DNA of 64,000 bases from Hydnum rufescens UP504 (taxonomy: Eukaryota; Basidiomycota; Agaricomycetes; Cantharellales; Hydnaceae), in assembly GCA_014904985.1 (NCBI GenBank), contig MU128941.1:10883-74882 (forward strand), written 5' to 3'. The position numbers were made by a program, and so were the translations under genes. Shown here piece after piece: positions 10,589 to 21,145 of the stretch (positions within the stretch are counted from its first letter, which is position 1; every line of letters begins with the position of its first letter). Under the pieces are notes generated by a model, which saw only the letters and a list, made by a program, of their open reading frames with translations, was not told where the DNA came from and made no database searches.

Positions 10589-11353
10589 ATGGTTACAGCC
10601 AAAATTCAGGGCACAATAATGGGACAGCCTTGTACCATGTTGATTGATAGTGGCAGTGAGTTAAATATGATGGTTCTGTCGACTCAAGCTAAACTTGAGT
10701 TACCCATGGACCCCTCAGGCAAGGACTGGATTCTCCGTGGAGTATCCGGGCATCAGGTCAATCTAGTGGGTCTATGTCATGACGTCCCAATCCAAGTCGG
10801 AGGAGTTCCTTTACCGCACAACTTCTTCATCACATCGGACAACATCGGCCAAAAGGACATTATTCTAGGCCAGCCTTGGCTGTTCTCATACTCTGCAAGA
10901 ATTGAATACGCGCATGGAGAAGGCATGAACCTTCAAGTTTGGAAGGACGGCGACCGTGAAGGACGATCCGTCTGCGTTACTTTGCCCATCATGTCAGCAC
11001 CGCGGAACGTCTTCCCTATCAAAGCAACCAAGCGATGCACAGGAACCATCAACTCTGCTCATCTCACCATATCTAGCAAGGCTCCAGAATTCCTCTCTAG
11101 CATTTCGTCAATCATGTCTAATAAGGAGTTCAACTCAAAAAGGCTGGGGCCTAGTGTCAAGGCTTCAGAAATGCTCTTATTTGGAATGCAATCTCACGCA
11201 ATCCGAGAAGCCTTGTACCGAGGTTTTTATTCGCAGAATATCATACACAAAAATGAACTCGAGCAACGGTTCACCAAGATGTTCATTCAAGACGGGTATT
11301 CCTATCACCAAGCCGTGCATGTCAGGATCAAATTGACATTTGCTTCCGCCTAA
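10589..11353 (+). pseudogene. Element B aspartic protease region
   Basis: In frame with gag. The retropepsin-type active-site motif MLIDSGSELNMM lies near the N-terminus (DSG), and the flap-and-core pattern IILGQPWLF (about 10,860) matches the second conserved protease block. The protease would process the Gag-Pol polyprotein. The frame closes with TAA at 11,351. This and the TAA at 11,771 are the only non-TGA stops I noticed in the long frame of B, and both border an atypical segment that separates the protease from the RT. Confidence 0.8.
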
Positions 11354-12143
11354 GGACTTACCTGTCAGAGTATCATTCTTCATCGACTCTATCATATGGC
11401 GCCTACTTCCTCAAATGCTCTTGTCTCCTCTCTCCCTCCATTCACTATGGGGGTTATTGTCATCCTTGCCATTATTGGCATTTCTCTTATTATTATTGCC
11501 CTTGTTCTATCAGGCCTCGGCCAGCGGGCTATGGGCTGGGTAGTCAACCAGTGGCAGCATTGGCACCCTTGTCAGCACCTGTCGTTCCCTCGCTCCCCAC
11601 GTGAGTCCATGGAGTTGCCAATCCAGACTCCCCCTCCTCCTCCTCTACCCCCAGTCCCTGAATCCACATCACCTGTCCCAATCTGTACTCCATCCACATC
11701 ATTACAGTCATTTGACACTTTGGACACCTTTGGAGTACCCAGGTGTACACTGCCTTGGAAGTACATATGCTAAGGGGGATACATATGGAAGTTGGGGCAT
11801 AGCCATGTGGAGGTGTGCACAGGATTCGTAACATGGCTGCGTCAGCTTAGTGAGGCTTAGTGATGGTGGCTGTGGAGGCTGACTGATGGGCTGTGGAGCT
11901 GGCATTCTAGGAGGATCCGGAAGGTTATGGAAGACAGCGGAAGGCTCTGGAAGGTTGGAGGCTGTGTGCAGGAAATAGTATTTATAGCCCTTTGCAGTTG
12001 GGGGATCACCAGTTTTGATCTCTCAGGATTCCCACTGCAATAGGTGCGAGACTTGTGTGTCCCTTGTTGTGTGGTGTATACTCAGGATTCCCACTGCAAT
12101 AGTGTGTGGTTAATTAATCTCTTTCCTCTTTCTGTTTGTGGCT
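11354..12143 (+). other. Atypical segment between protease and RT of element B, with a small membrane-type ORF
   Basis: This 0.8-kb stretch sits where related Gypsy elements run straight on from protease to RT linker. It holds a 125-codon frame (11,396-11,773) with one strongly hydrophobic segment (MGVIVILAIIGISLIIIALV), followed by a Pro-rich tail (PPPPPLPPVP). Downstream lie a purine tract AAGGGGGATA (11,773-11,782), a TATA-like GTATTTATAGCC (about 11,978-11,990) and a 22-bp direct repeat TCAGGATTCCCACTGCAATAG (about 12,025 and 12,081). It looks like inserted LTR-derived DNA. Element B coding resumes near 12,144 in the same frame as before. Confidence 0.45.
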
Positions 12144-14293
12144 TCGACGGCAGTGTCGCCCTGACAGTGCAAGGTACCGAAACCGTTGGAAGATTCATCT
12201 TCGGCAATCGAAAATACAAACCGGTGGGCACAAAGGTCCATCCAGTCGCATCTTACAATCCGGATTCGTGGCCTTTAGTGTTCAAAACCTTGAACGTAGG
12301 AGAATTACCTCCACTACCAACAAATCCGACACAGCTTGAGGATTTGACCTTCACTGAGCGCATTATGAAGGAACGAATGACTTTCATGCTCAGAAAGATT
12401 CCACCTGGCTTCTTGTCAAAACCCAAGGTAGAGCTTCTGGCCTACCTAATCCTCAAGCATCAAGACACCTTTGCGTTTGAAGAACATGAAAGAGGAACAT
12501 TCAACACCAATTACTTCCCGCCTTACGAGATGCCAACAGTACCTCACGAACCCTGGATGAAGAAGAATATTCATATCCCACTCGGCTGAATGGATGAAGT
12601 CCTCAAGCTCTTACAAGAACAATTCAATAGCAGCAAATACAAATGATCCGCATCTTCCTACTGTTCTGCAATTTTCGCTGTAGAAAAGAAGTCCAGATTT
12701 CTTCGACTGGTTCACAACTTCCAACCCCTCAATGCAGTCACTATTAGGGATGCTGGACTTCCACCCCATATTGATGAAATGATCAATCAATTTATGGGCA
12801 GGACGTGCTATTGCATTTGTGACCTCAAAAGTGGATACGATAGCTACTTATTAGCTGAGAAGTCCAGAGACTTAACAACTTTTCATGGCTATGGGCTTGG
12901 TCTGCTTAGGCTTACTCGACTACCTCAAGGATACACCAACTCAATGCAGGTGTTTTGCCGAGCGACCTCTCATATGATCGGGTCAATGGCACCCGATCGT
13001 GCTAACGTCTTTGTCGATGATTGCACAGGGATGGGACCTTGTTCTGATTACAATCAAGCCACTATACCGGATAATAGCCAAATCCATGTGTTTGTATTCA
13101 AGTTTGCTACAATGCTACAAGAGCTTTTAGCCCGAATTAAGGAGTCAGGTGCTACAATCGCCGGCCAGAAAACAATTATCGCAATGCCATGTTTGGCACT
13201 ACTTGGGGCAGTCGTTTCGAAAGAGGGGGCTCATGTCTCTCATGAAATCAATGCCAAGTTAGCAAAATGGCCGTATTGTAAGAATTCAACAGATGTATGA
13301 GGCTTCCTCAGAATGATGGGAGTGGTCCGCCGATGGATCAAGAATTTTGCCATTATTGCAAAACCTTTAACCTTGCTAACTCGAAAGATGGCGCCAAGTG
13401 AATTCGGGTGGACAGATGAAGCACAACAGGCAATGGATCACCTTAAACATCTAGCGTCAACAGCAGTCCCGATTAAGACTATAGACTACCATCTAGCATG
13501 CGGAGTCACCATGAAGTCACAACGAGAATCCGATTACGGTCTAGTATCCATTGCAGTCGACTCATTGCCTATCGGCTGTGGTTGGATAGTCAGTCAACAA
13601 CTTGACGACGCAGAGTATCCGATTATATTTAGATCACTTACCTTCAACAAGGTGGAAAGCAGATACTCGCAGCCTAAGCTCGAGTTGTATGGAGTTTTTC
13701 GAGCGTTAAATGCGGAGCAATATCGACTTCACAGAATTCACTTCCGTCTGATCCTAGATGCAAGCTACATAGGGAAAATGATCAATAATCTGGGTTTACC
13801 CAATGCAGCGATGACAAGATGGATAACGTACATTTTGCTTTTTGATTTTGAAATCCAGCATAGGAGCACTACCAAGCATCAAGGTCCAGATGGTCTATCA
13901 CGTCATCACACAGCAGAAGAGGACTCCAACGATTCGAGTGTCGAGTCTGATGACGACGAGAGAATCAAACTTCTCAAGATACCTAAGACTCAAAGTCAAG
14001 ATGAACAGGAAGATTATAACAATAGGGTCGAAACCGCACTAAATCGTTCAACCAGCGAGTGTCTACCATTGGAAGTCGAATGGACGCAGCCTATGGTAAT
14101 TGAAGGAGATGAGTATGAGTCAAGTTTATTATTCAAAACCTTCGAAGGTGAGGCTATTGTACCAGATGATGAAGTCAAGCTAGACAAACTAGATCACAAG
14201 CATAAGAGGTATGACCACGACTCTCCTGAACACTGGGATGAGATCTTGGCATACCTTTCGAACCTCAAGCTACCCGAGGACCGCAAACGCTGA
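12144..14293 (+). pseudogene. pol: Element B reverse transcriptase and RNase H
   Basis: Linker sequence (TVGRFIFGNRKYKPVGTKVH, then a TVPHEPWMKKNIHIPLG block) leads into the RT. Visible are the finger motif PLNAVTIRDAGLPP, palm CDLKSGYDSYLL, RLTRLPQGYTNS, and the catalytic FVDD (about 13,010-13,021; V replaces the more usual I of YIDD). RNase H follows (VESRYSQPKLELYGVFRAL, the DASY-type Asp, and a TTKHQGPDGLSRH tail). In-frame TGAs lie at 12,587, 12,644, 13,298 and 14,291. The one at 13,298 replaces the Arg of the conserved VRGFLG motif, so it is a clear CGA-to-TGA change. Confidence 0.82.
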
Positions 14294-17084
14294 GTACAGA
14301 TAGCCAATTGTGCTAGGCTCTTTCTTTTATTCGAAAATATGCTTTGGAGACATAATGGAGACAAGTCTCCTCTTCAAGTCGTCTTGAGTATGGAAATTTG
14401 AACAAGAATATGCAAAGACGCGCATGACGAATCAGGACATCGGGGATGAGATCCAACATTCAGGAAAATCTGCGACTCGTACTGGTGGCCGAACATGTAC
14501 AATTTTGTAGCCCAATACTGCCAGACTTGTCATGAATGTCAAATCCGTTTGACTTACAGGAACAAAATCCCTATACAACCTCAATACACTTGAACGCTCC
14601 TTAGACGGTTCAATATGGATTCTGTAAACATGCCTAAAGGGAAACACAGATATAAGTACATTGTGGACCTTGTAGACAACCTTACCGGGGTTCCTCAAAG
14701 CGATGAAGCTGCGCAATATATCTTCAGACAAGGTTGCTGACTTTCTGTTTGATGTGATGTGTCGATATGGCTGCATCTTCAAGCTCACGATTGACAATGG
14801 GTCGGAATTCAAAGGGACAGTTCAAGCATTAATGGACAAGTACAAAGTCCCTGTTGTGCGAGTCTTGCCATACAATCCACAGGCAAATGGCAAGTTGGAA
14901 TGTGGCCATGCTGTGTGGATCACTGTGCTATGGAAGATACCTAGCATCCGAATATACGATTGGCCAGACTACTTGGGATATGCGATTTGGGCTGATCGCA
15001 TTACTGTCAAGCGCAATACCGGATATACGCCCTATTACCTATTATATGGTCAACACCCGCTCATGCCATATGATGTGAAAGACAGGACATTTCACTCATT
15101 GGATTGGCCTGCTGTCAAAACTACCGAGGATCTTCTTGCCCTGCGCATCCTACAGCTAAGCAAACATGAAGAGCTACTTGAAGAAGTGGTTCTAGCAAAT
15201 GAAAAATCACGTCGAAAGGCCGCAGATGCCTTCAATAGAAAACATGCAGCCTGTATGGCAGCCAGCAAATACTTGCCCAGCGAGTGGGTAATTGTCTATA
15301 ATGAGGGACTTGATAATCAACACAGATCTAAAGGAGTCACTAAATGGTTTGGCCCATTCATAATCATCCAACGACAGCCATCAGGCACATATGTTGTACA
15401 ACAGCCAGACAGAGTCGTATTACGTAGGCCGATTGCCTGGAAGCGACTCAAGCTATACCATTTTAGGGAAAGCCAAGAGCCAATTATACGCACACCTATA
15501 TGGGATTCCCATGAGGAAGATATGAATGTAGCTGCCATCACGCAAAAGCAACAACCGGCACAAATGTCACAACCATGGAATTTGCAAGACGAAGATGATC
15601 TCAAGAGATATTGGACCTCAAAATACGAGTCCTGGAAGCGTCGAGTACTAGGTCTTGATCCTCAACAAGAACCACGTGACGAGATGGATCCTGATGTCGA
15701 GAACAATCGCGAGTTATGGGACTACCATCACAATCATCCCAATGCAGGGCATGATCCATCGTGCTTTCCTTATGGTGCAAAATTTGTTCCTAAGCTATTC
15801 AACTGGCTGCCGTGGGGCTCAAGAGTCCAAGTAATTGATGGAATGAAGATGTTGAACCGCAAAATCAATGTTAGCAATCTAACCATCTTGGGAATAGAGG
15901 AGGAACATACCAATGCTTTCCATATTGAATCTGCTGGGGCTAAACAAGACCATGTGGTACAAATCAATATATCCGTTGAGGATTTGGATGAGGGAGAACC
16001 TCTTACCTTCACGTGCAATATGACAGACATTCAGATGGCCCACTACTCCGATTCAGACAACGATACTGAGGCTAATCACGAAAGTCCTCATCAATTGAAT
16101 CGCAAACCGCAGAAGAATGACGAAAGGCGGACCAGCACTGTGCCGGCAAAATGGCAATCGGGTACAAAAGGGAGTGCCAGGACAGGCATCTCCAGTTCTC
16201 CTGGCAACCATTGTGAAGCGAATGAGGGTCCAAAGGCTGGTGTGAAGCATACAAAACTGTTGGAGCTCTTGAAAGAACTCAGCGATGCAGGCGAGATCAA
16301 TCTTGATCAGCCTGACTCATCTTCCCAAGGAGAATCGGAAACTACAATGGCACTTACAACTTCGTCCACTCAACCACACGCACGCAGACCGTTCATCAGT
16401 GTATCTGATGAAGTAATGGAGAACATCGACAAGATGTCCACTCAACTCCTTACATATGAAAGCGAATGTCATGATTTGCAGAAGAATCACAAGAGGGAGT
16501 TTGAACTGTCCCGATGAGAATTTGAGCGTATCCATGAACATGCCACATTGTTTACCAAGCAAACCAAGGAGCTGTTAAAGCACTTCAAGATGTCAACTTC
16601 TGCAATGTATAGACACTTTGATTTGATGGATCTCCAGCAGCAACATGCCATGGATTCAGCACGTGTGCTTAAGGACGTCCTTCTTCGTATCCACAATGAT
16701 TTATTTTCCCTGGACGACTATTACCTCGTGATTAACAAACTCCTTAGAGGCGTACTTACCTCTTTCGTCACCCATTTCAACAAAACGGATACCTGTTTGA
16801 TCGCTTTCAAGAGCGATATGGAAGGCATGTTTCGTCATTGGAATTCTTTGGCACCGAGCCCTCTTCATGAAGGCATGTGGATGGCCGAGTTGACAAGCAT
16901 CATTGCACGCACAAAGGAAGACAAATGCAAGGAAGAACAGCACACCGATGTCGCAGTAGCACAGAATGTGTCTGGCCAAGCTGACACCGGGAGTTCCAAG
17001 TCATGTTTGAAGGGCAAAGAAGTAGCAGGAAGGAAGCCATCCAGATCCGGCAATCGCCATTCAACACAATTGCGCTGCAAATGA
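14294..17084 (+). pseudogene. pol: Element B integrase with a long C-terminal extension
   Basis: The zinc-binding part (YWWPNMYNFVAQYCQTCHEC) and catalytic core are visible: D in IVDLVDNLTG, D in LTIDNGSEF, E in PQANGKLECGH. TGAs lie at 14,399, 14,447 and 14,591, and a frameshift near 14,700 separates the first Asp from the rest. After the core come about 500 residues with no recognised domain: a GVTKWFGPFIII-type SH3-like block, acidic and Ser-rich stretches, and a C-terminal helical region (TLFTKQTKELLKHFKMS) broken by TGA at 16,515 and ending at 17,084. No chromodomain motif was found. The extension is much longer than a usual Gypsy integrase tail. Confidence 0.78.
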
Positions 17085-17159
17085 ATGACTGTGGCCTATC
17101 AAATAAATAATTATTTTGGACTTGTCACAAGGGACCATGACGTAGCTGGGGCCTAAATA

Positions 17160-18515
17160 TGTTGGAGGGATAAAACCCTACTATGTATATTCCGCTTCAG
17201 GACCCAACTACCTGCTCAAATGAATCCAAATTATTCAATTCCAATCCTTCAAATACCTACCATTCCTTTGATTGCCATACAACGTGGATTTCAATTCTCC
17301 AAGACCCATTTTATTTCTCTTTCCTCCACCTTGTACATGAGACATTTATTTGTCCATCTCCAAGTCTTCAACAGACTACCTCAAATTGTAGTTACTTCAA
17401 GCCCAGCCAACTGTGGCTCAGGCAATTCAACTTGCCCTGTTTGTTTGGTACCCAATCCATTGTGCATTGCTCATTGCCTCAGCGGGGATATACGAGTCCT
17501 AATTATATAATCAAGATTGCCTAATCCTTTGGATCCAACTTGCGGATTAGTCACATGTTAAATAGGGGCTATTCCCATACTCTCAAGGAGTATTTCGCGA
17601 ATATCTCCCTCATTTTTGATTAGATCGACTCGGCAAGATGGCTCCCAGAAATCTACGATCAATACCTATCCAACAGTATCACATACGCGTTTATCGGATG
17701 CGAACTGCACCCTCCAGGTTGATTTTACTTCATGCTCCACACTATCCTTCAGTATTTCGCGAATATCACCACCAGTTTTGATCCGATTCGTTTGTAACGA
17801 CCACCCCTGGAATGACGCTAAAAATCCGCATCGAATGGTACCAAGGGCAAAATGAGCGGATTAGAACTCGGATTTCTGCAATTTAGTCTCCCCATGTCTC
17901 ATTTCACTTTTACCTCCGCTTTTCTGATTATTAAAGGCCATTATGGTTCCGGCACCCTATGTCCGATGGAGGGTACATCCAGGGCGACCAGTTCCATCTT
18001 TCCCCAAGGGATTCTGTTCAGTAGGAGAGGAGGGATACCTTGGTTAAGCCATATTCCCCCATTCTGACTTGTTAATTGAATATCTCCTTCAGTTTTGAAG
18101 CCTTTGACTCAATCTCTTTTTCATCATTTTCGCCTTAACCCCACCTTTCTGCCGGTTACCATGGAATTATTCCAAGATGTATATTAAGTGCAGGGGATGT
18201 GAATTTTGATTGATTTCCCCCTCACCCTCAGTCTCTAAAGTCTTGAAGGACAGCTGTTGGCACCAGGGTGATTTCCAGACCATATCTAGTATTGTTCATG
18301 CTCTCAAGAGGAGAGCCATCAGTGTGATTTCTGAATCAAATCATCCATTCATTCATTGTTAGAGCAAGCCCGCCCTAGCAAGACAAATTCTCAACCTCAA
18401 GGCCTTTCATTCAATCGGACCTTAACCTACGGATTGACTCCATGGCCCTCTCCTTTTGTCCTTGATTCAACAATCTTGGACTGTGGCATAGTCTCTTAGG
18501 GGATTCCTGCTTACA
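17160..18515 (+). repeat. 3' LTR of element B
   Basis: 1,356 bp, TGTTGGAGGG..TTACA. The preceding AGCTGGGGCCTAAATA (17,144-17,159) is the probable purine-rich primer site. The next base pairs belong to a different element (gag relative of element C, minus strand), not to the repeat found left of the 5' LTR. Confidence 0.88.
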
Positions 18516-18989
18516 ACGTGGATCATGCCATGCCTTATGTAGGCATTCCTTTAGCTTGGGTGTAGGGGGAAGTGAGTCTTTGGAGGCTGTAGGCATGGAC
18601 AGGCTCTCTCCCTGGTGTAGCTTTTTCAACTTATAGAGCTGTGTGAAGGTCAGTTCGACCTGGAGCCTCAGGAGTTTATCGGCCATCTTTAGCTCCTCAA
18701 TATGCTTGGACATCCATAGTTGTTCTGCTAATTTTCCCTCACAGTCTATTACAAATCTGTGGTCCTCACTCCCTACTATAGTTATGACGTCGGAAATGAT
18801 GTTCTGTAGCCTTTCTATGCCCGTCTGAACTGTAATAAGGAGTTCCTGGTCCATGTGCCACTCCTGTAGTTCCTCCTCATATACGAAGTATGTCGTGTTA
18901 TATTGTGCTGGGGCGAACTTCGTCCATACCATGAGGAATTGGTACATAGTGACAGGGGCTGATGAGAATGGGTCCGTATACTCGTTCAC
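18516..18989 (-). pseudogene. Truncated gag-like fragment related to element C ORF1
   Basis: The minus-strand translation (192-codon frame whose 3' end runs into the LTR of element B) aligns with residues about 70-220 of the element C gag: MYQFLMVWTKFAPAQY versus LYQFLTAWAKFSPSTY, then EELKMADKLLRLQVELTFTQ versus EELRTADKLLKLRVELTLAH, and LKKLHQG in both. It is a different, diverged subfamily rather than a recent copy. Everything after about residue 160 is missing because element B begins there. It continues on its 5' side into a leader and primer-binding region at 18,990-19,270. Confidence 0.8.
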
Positions 18990-19340
18990 TGGCTCATCCA
19001 GTCATCGTGTGATCTCTCAATAACACTCCATTGAGTGTAACCAGGGTGGGATTGCCACACATTCGTGTGTAGTAGCATGATAGAGCACGTCATCATGCTG
19101 GGACGACAGGACATGGTGGGGGATTGCCATATGTGGGTTTAGCTTGGGTGTCTTCACTCATTTACTCATTTCGTGGGACAAGGAAGGGGGACAGAGAGTG
19201 GACTGGGAGTTGCGGGATGTGGAGGGTGAAGTTGGTTCGACCGCCTTGTCGGCTAGAGGGAACCAATGTAATATTGCGTTATTCGACTTCGAATATACGT
19301 GGGGGTCATTGTTAGATGAGGTGGAGTTGACGTTCCTGTA
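18990..19340 (-). mobile_element. Leader, primer-binding site and LTR edge of the element C relative
   Basis: GTCGGCTAGAGGGAACCA (about 19,250-19,266) is the reverse complement of the sequence just inside the 5' LTR of element C (TGGTTCCCTCTAGCCGAC, 39,279-39,296). The adjoining TGTAATA matches its LTR terminus. So the LTR of this relative begins at about 19,267 and continues rightward for an undetermined distance. The outer LTR end was not found. Confidence 0.65.
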
Positions 19341-19739
19341 AACAGAGGAGAGAGGGTAATCCTCCCACTCTAGGCACTGGCTTCAAGCGTACAGGCCATC
19401 ACCTGATGCTGTAGCCTTTTTGCATTAGAAACGGTAAGTTACCGTCAGAGCTTTGCAAAGATTATGGTAAGTTACCGTTACCATAGTTGATGCATCAATC
19501 CTGGCTGTTGCATCAAGCTATGTTAACCTCTATTATTCCAATATTGTCCAAGGGTTCAGTTGGGTACTTGAAAGGTTTGAATCCAATTATATCCTATTTA
19601 GGATGGTTTCCATATTGGGTCGATATCTGTACTGGGTCAATATCCATATTGGGTTGATTTCTATAATTTCTATATTTGGGATACAATAGTGGCAACAAAG
19701 CAATCCCTGACTCTAAAGCTGGGTATCACTGTGGTACAC
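19341..19739. other. No gene seen; palindromic and tandem motifs
   Basis: Contains two perfect 11-bp palindromes GGTAAGTTACC (about 19,433 and 19,470) and three degenerate copies of CCATATTGGGTCGATATC (19,600-19,665). AT-rich, with no coding frame worth reporting. The left part is probably remaining LTR of the element C relative. Confidence 0.4.
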
Positions 19740-21145
19740 TTTAGCCCCCGTCTGACCCCACACCAGTGTCTCAGACATGGGTTAAATACAAACACACTTC
19801 AGCACATACATTAGCCTAAAGTGAGACTGTTCCTTATCATTCTCACAGGTCTAAACATCATGGACACGGGTAAAGAAACAGCGCGCGCTGCAGTTCGTGC
19901 AAAAGCAACCACGTTGGTGGGCCAAGTCCTCAGAGGATGAAGGCGTAAAGGAAGAGATAATACTGCTGCAGGGCCACTGCCCTGAGTATCGGCATTGTTG
20001 GGTGCTAGGGACAAGGGAGTCGAGATAGGCAGAGATAAGATCCGGATGTTATATACTGTGATACTTGAACAACGCGGCTAGCTGCAGTTGCAGTTCGTTT
20101 TGAACGTAAGTCAGCTGGTGGAATTCGTTAGAGGCACTGTAAGTCGTAGGTTGTGGGACAGCCGACGGTGAGTGACCCATTAGCAGATTCAACCTGTCAC
20201 GGAATCGGGTTAGAGATGAAGTGGGCAAATGACTGGAAATCCACTTACAAAGAGAGACACTTTTGAGATTGGAATGAACCTCGGGAGATAAGAATGACAC
20301 ATTCTCGGGAATAGTCATCATCTTGACTGTTTGGACTTAGGGGTTGGCAATGGAGCAGAACCGTCAATAATAATGCCTTCTCCCTCTGCTTCATCCACAG
20401 CACGGAACACCCCTGAGCACCCTGAGCTAGTCTTGTACTCACAACTAGAGAGATTATTCTGCCATTCATCCCACATGATATCGGATCCAACATGGACGTC
20501 AGGGGAAAGGTGGACAGCATCTGTGCAGAGACGGTGTCAATCCCGAATGTCTGAATCAAACAGTTCTTTGAATTGGGTCTGACAAGAGATGTTGAATCCG
20601 AGTAGGAACGGCCATGCTGTATGACGAACCACGTGGGCTTAGGCATTAGAGGGAGAGGGAATGCAGGAGCAGAGGTGAGTGGGCTATTACGAGTGTTGGC
20701 ATCTTTCATGCAGTGCGTGCATGCCATAATGACAGAAGACGAGGAGTGTGTCCGCAAGTGGGGAGAAGATGACACATTGCACATCAAAATTGCCATAGTA
20801 GAGGCTAGCGCACAGTCCTGAGAAGGCTCAACGTCTGGAACAAGCGAATTACCCCAGTTGAATTCTGTTTGCAAAGATGGGGTTGTTGGTTTGCTAGGTG
20901 GAAGACAGATGGTACGCATGGGAACCTTGGTGGAGAAGTGCCTTTTTGATTCAAGATGTGCGCGTTCAGCCTTTTGAGATGTGGGTTTCGTGAGGATCTC
21001 GCAGGCAGACATGATAGTTGGAAATGTAAATGATTTTCGTTCCAGGGTAGGGTTCATCAATGGACGAGATTCTCGTGAACCAGGAAGTGAAGAAAAACTT
21101 GGGCTTTGGCAATGCCAAGCCAAGAATCTTGACATTTATGAATCA
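19740..21145 (-). pseudogene. Unidentified host-like coding segment downstream of RPB1 copy II
   Basis: Inverted counterpart of 3,831-5,844. The longest open stretch (21,135 to 20,245, 296 codons) starts at a Met and carries KRHFSTKVPMRTICLPPSKP and SYSDSTSLVRPNSK, collinear with copy I. A later frame has MGHSPSAVPQPTTYSASNEF and an LQLQLAALFKYHS tail, matching the Gln-rich end of copy I but lacking about 90 residues present there. Ser/Pro-rich, no recognised domain. It lies about 170 bp downstream of the RPB1 tail on the same strand in both copies, so the two units travelled together. Confidence 0.5.

Larger units (their letters stand above)
6979..18515 (+). mobile_element. Ty3/Gypsy LTR retrotransposon B
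   Basis: An 11.5-kb element with two near-identical LTRs (6,979-8,345 and 17,160-18,515, both TGTTGGAGGG..GCTTACA). One long gag-pol frame runs in the order gag, CCHC knuckle, aspartic protease, reverse transcriptase, RNase H, integrase, plus a long C-terminal extension, which is Ty3/Gypsy order. No chromodomain was seen. Twelve in-frame TGA codons and one frameshift (14,300-14,700) make it inactive. The flanks TCTGT and ACGTG do not match and belong to different repeats, so the usual target-site duplication is absent. This suggests recombination or deletion after insertion. Confidence 0.88.
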
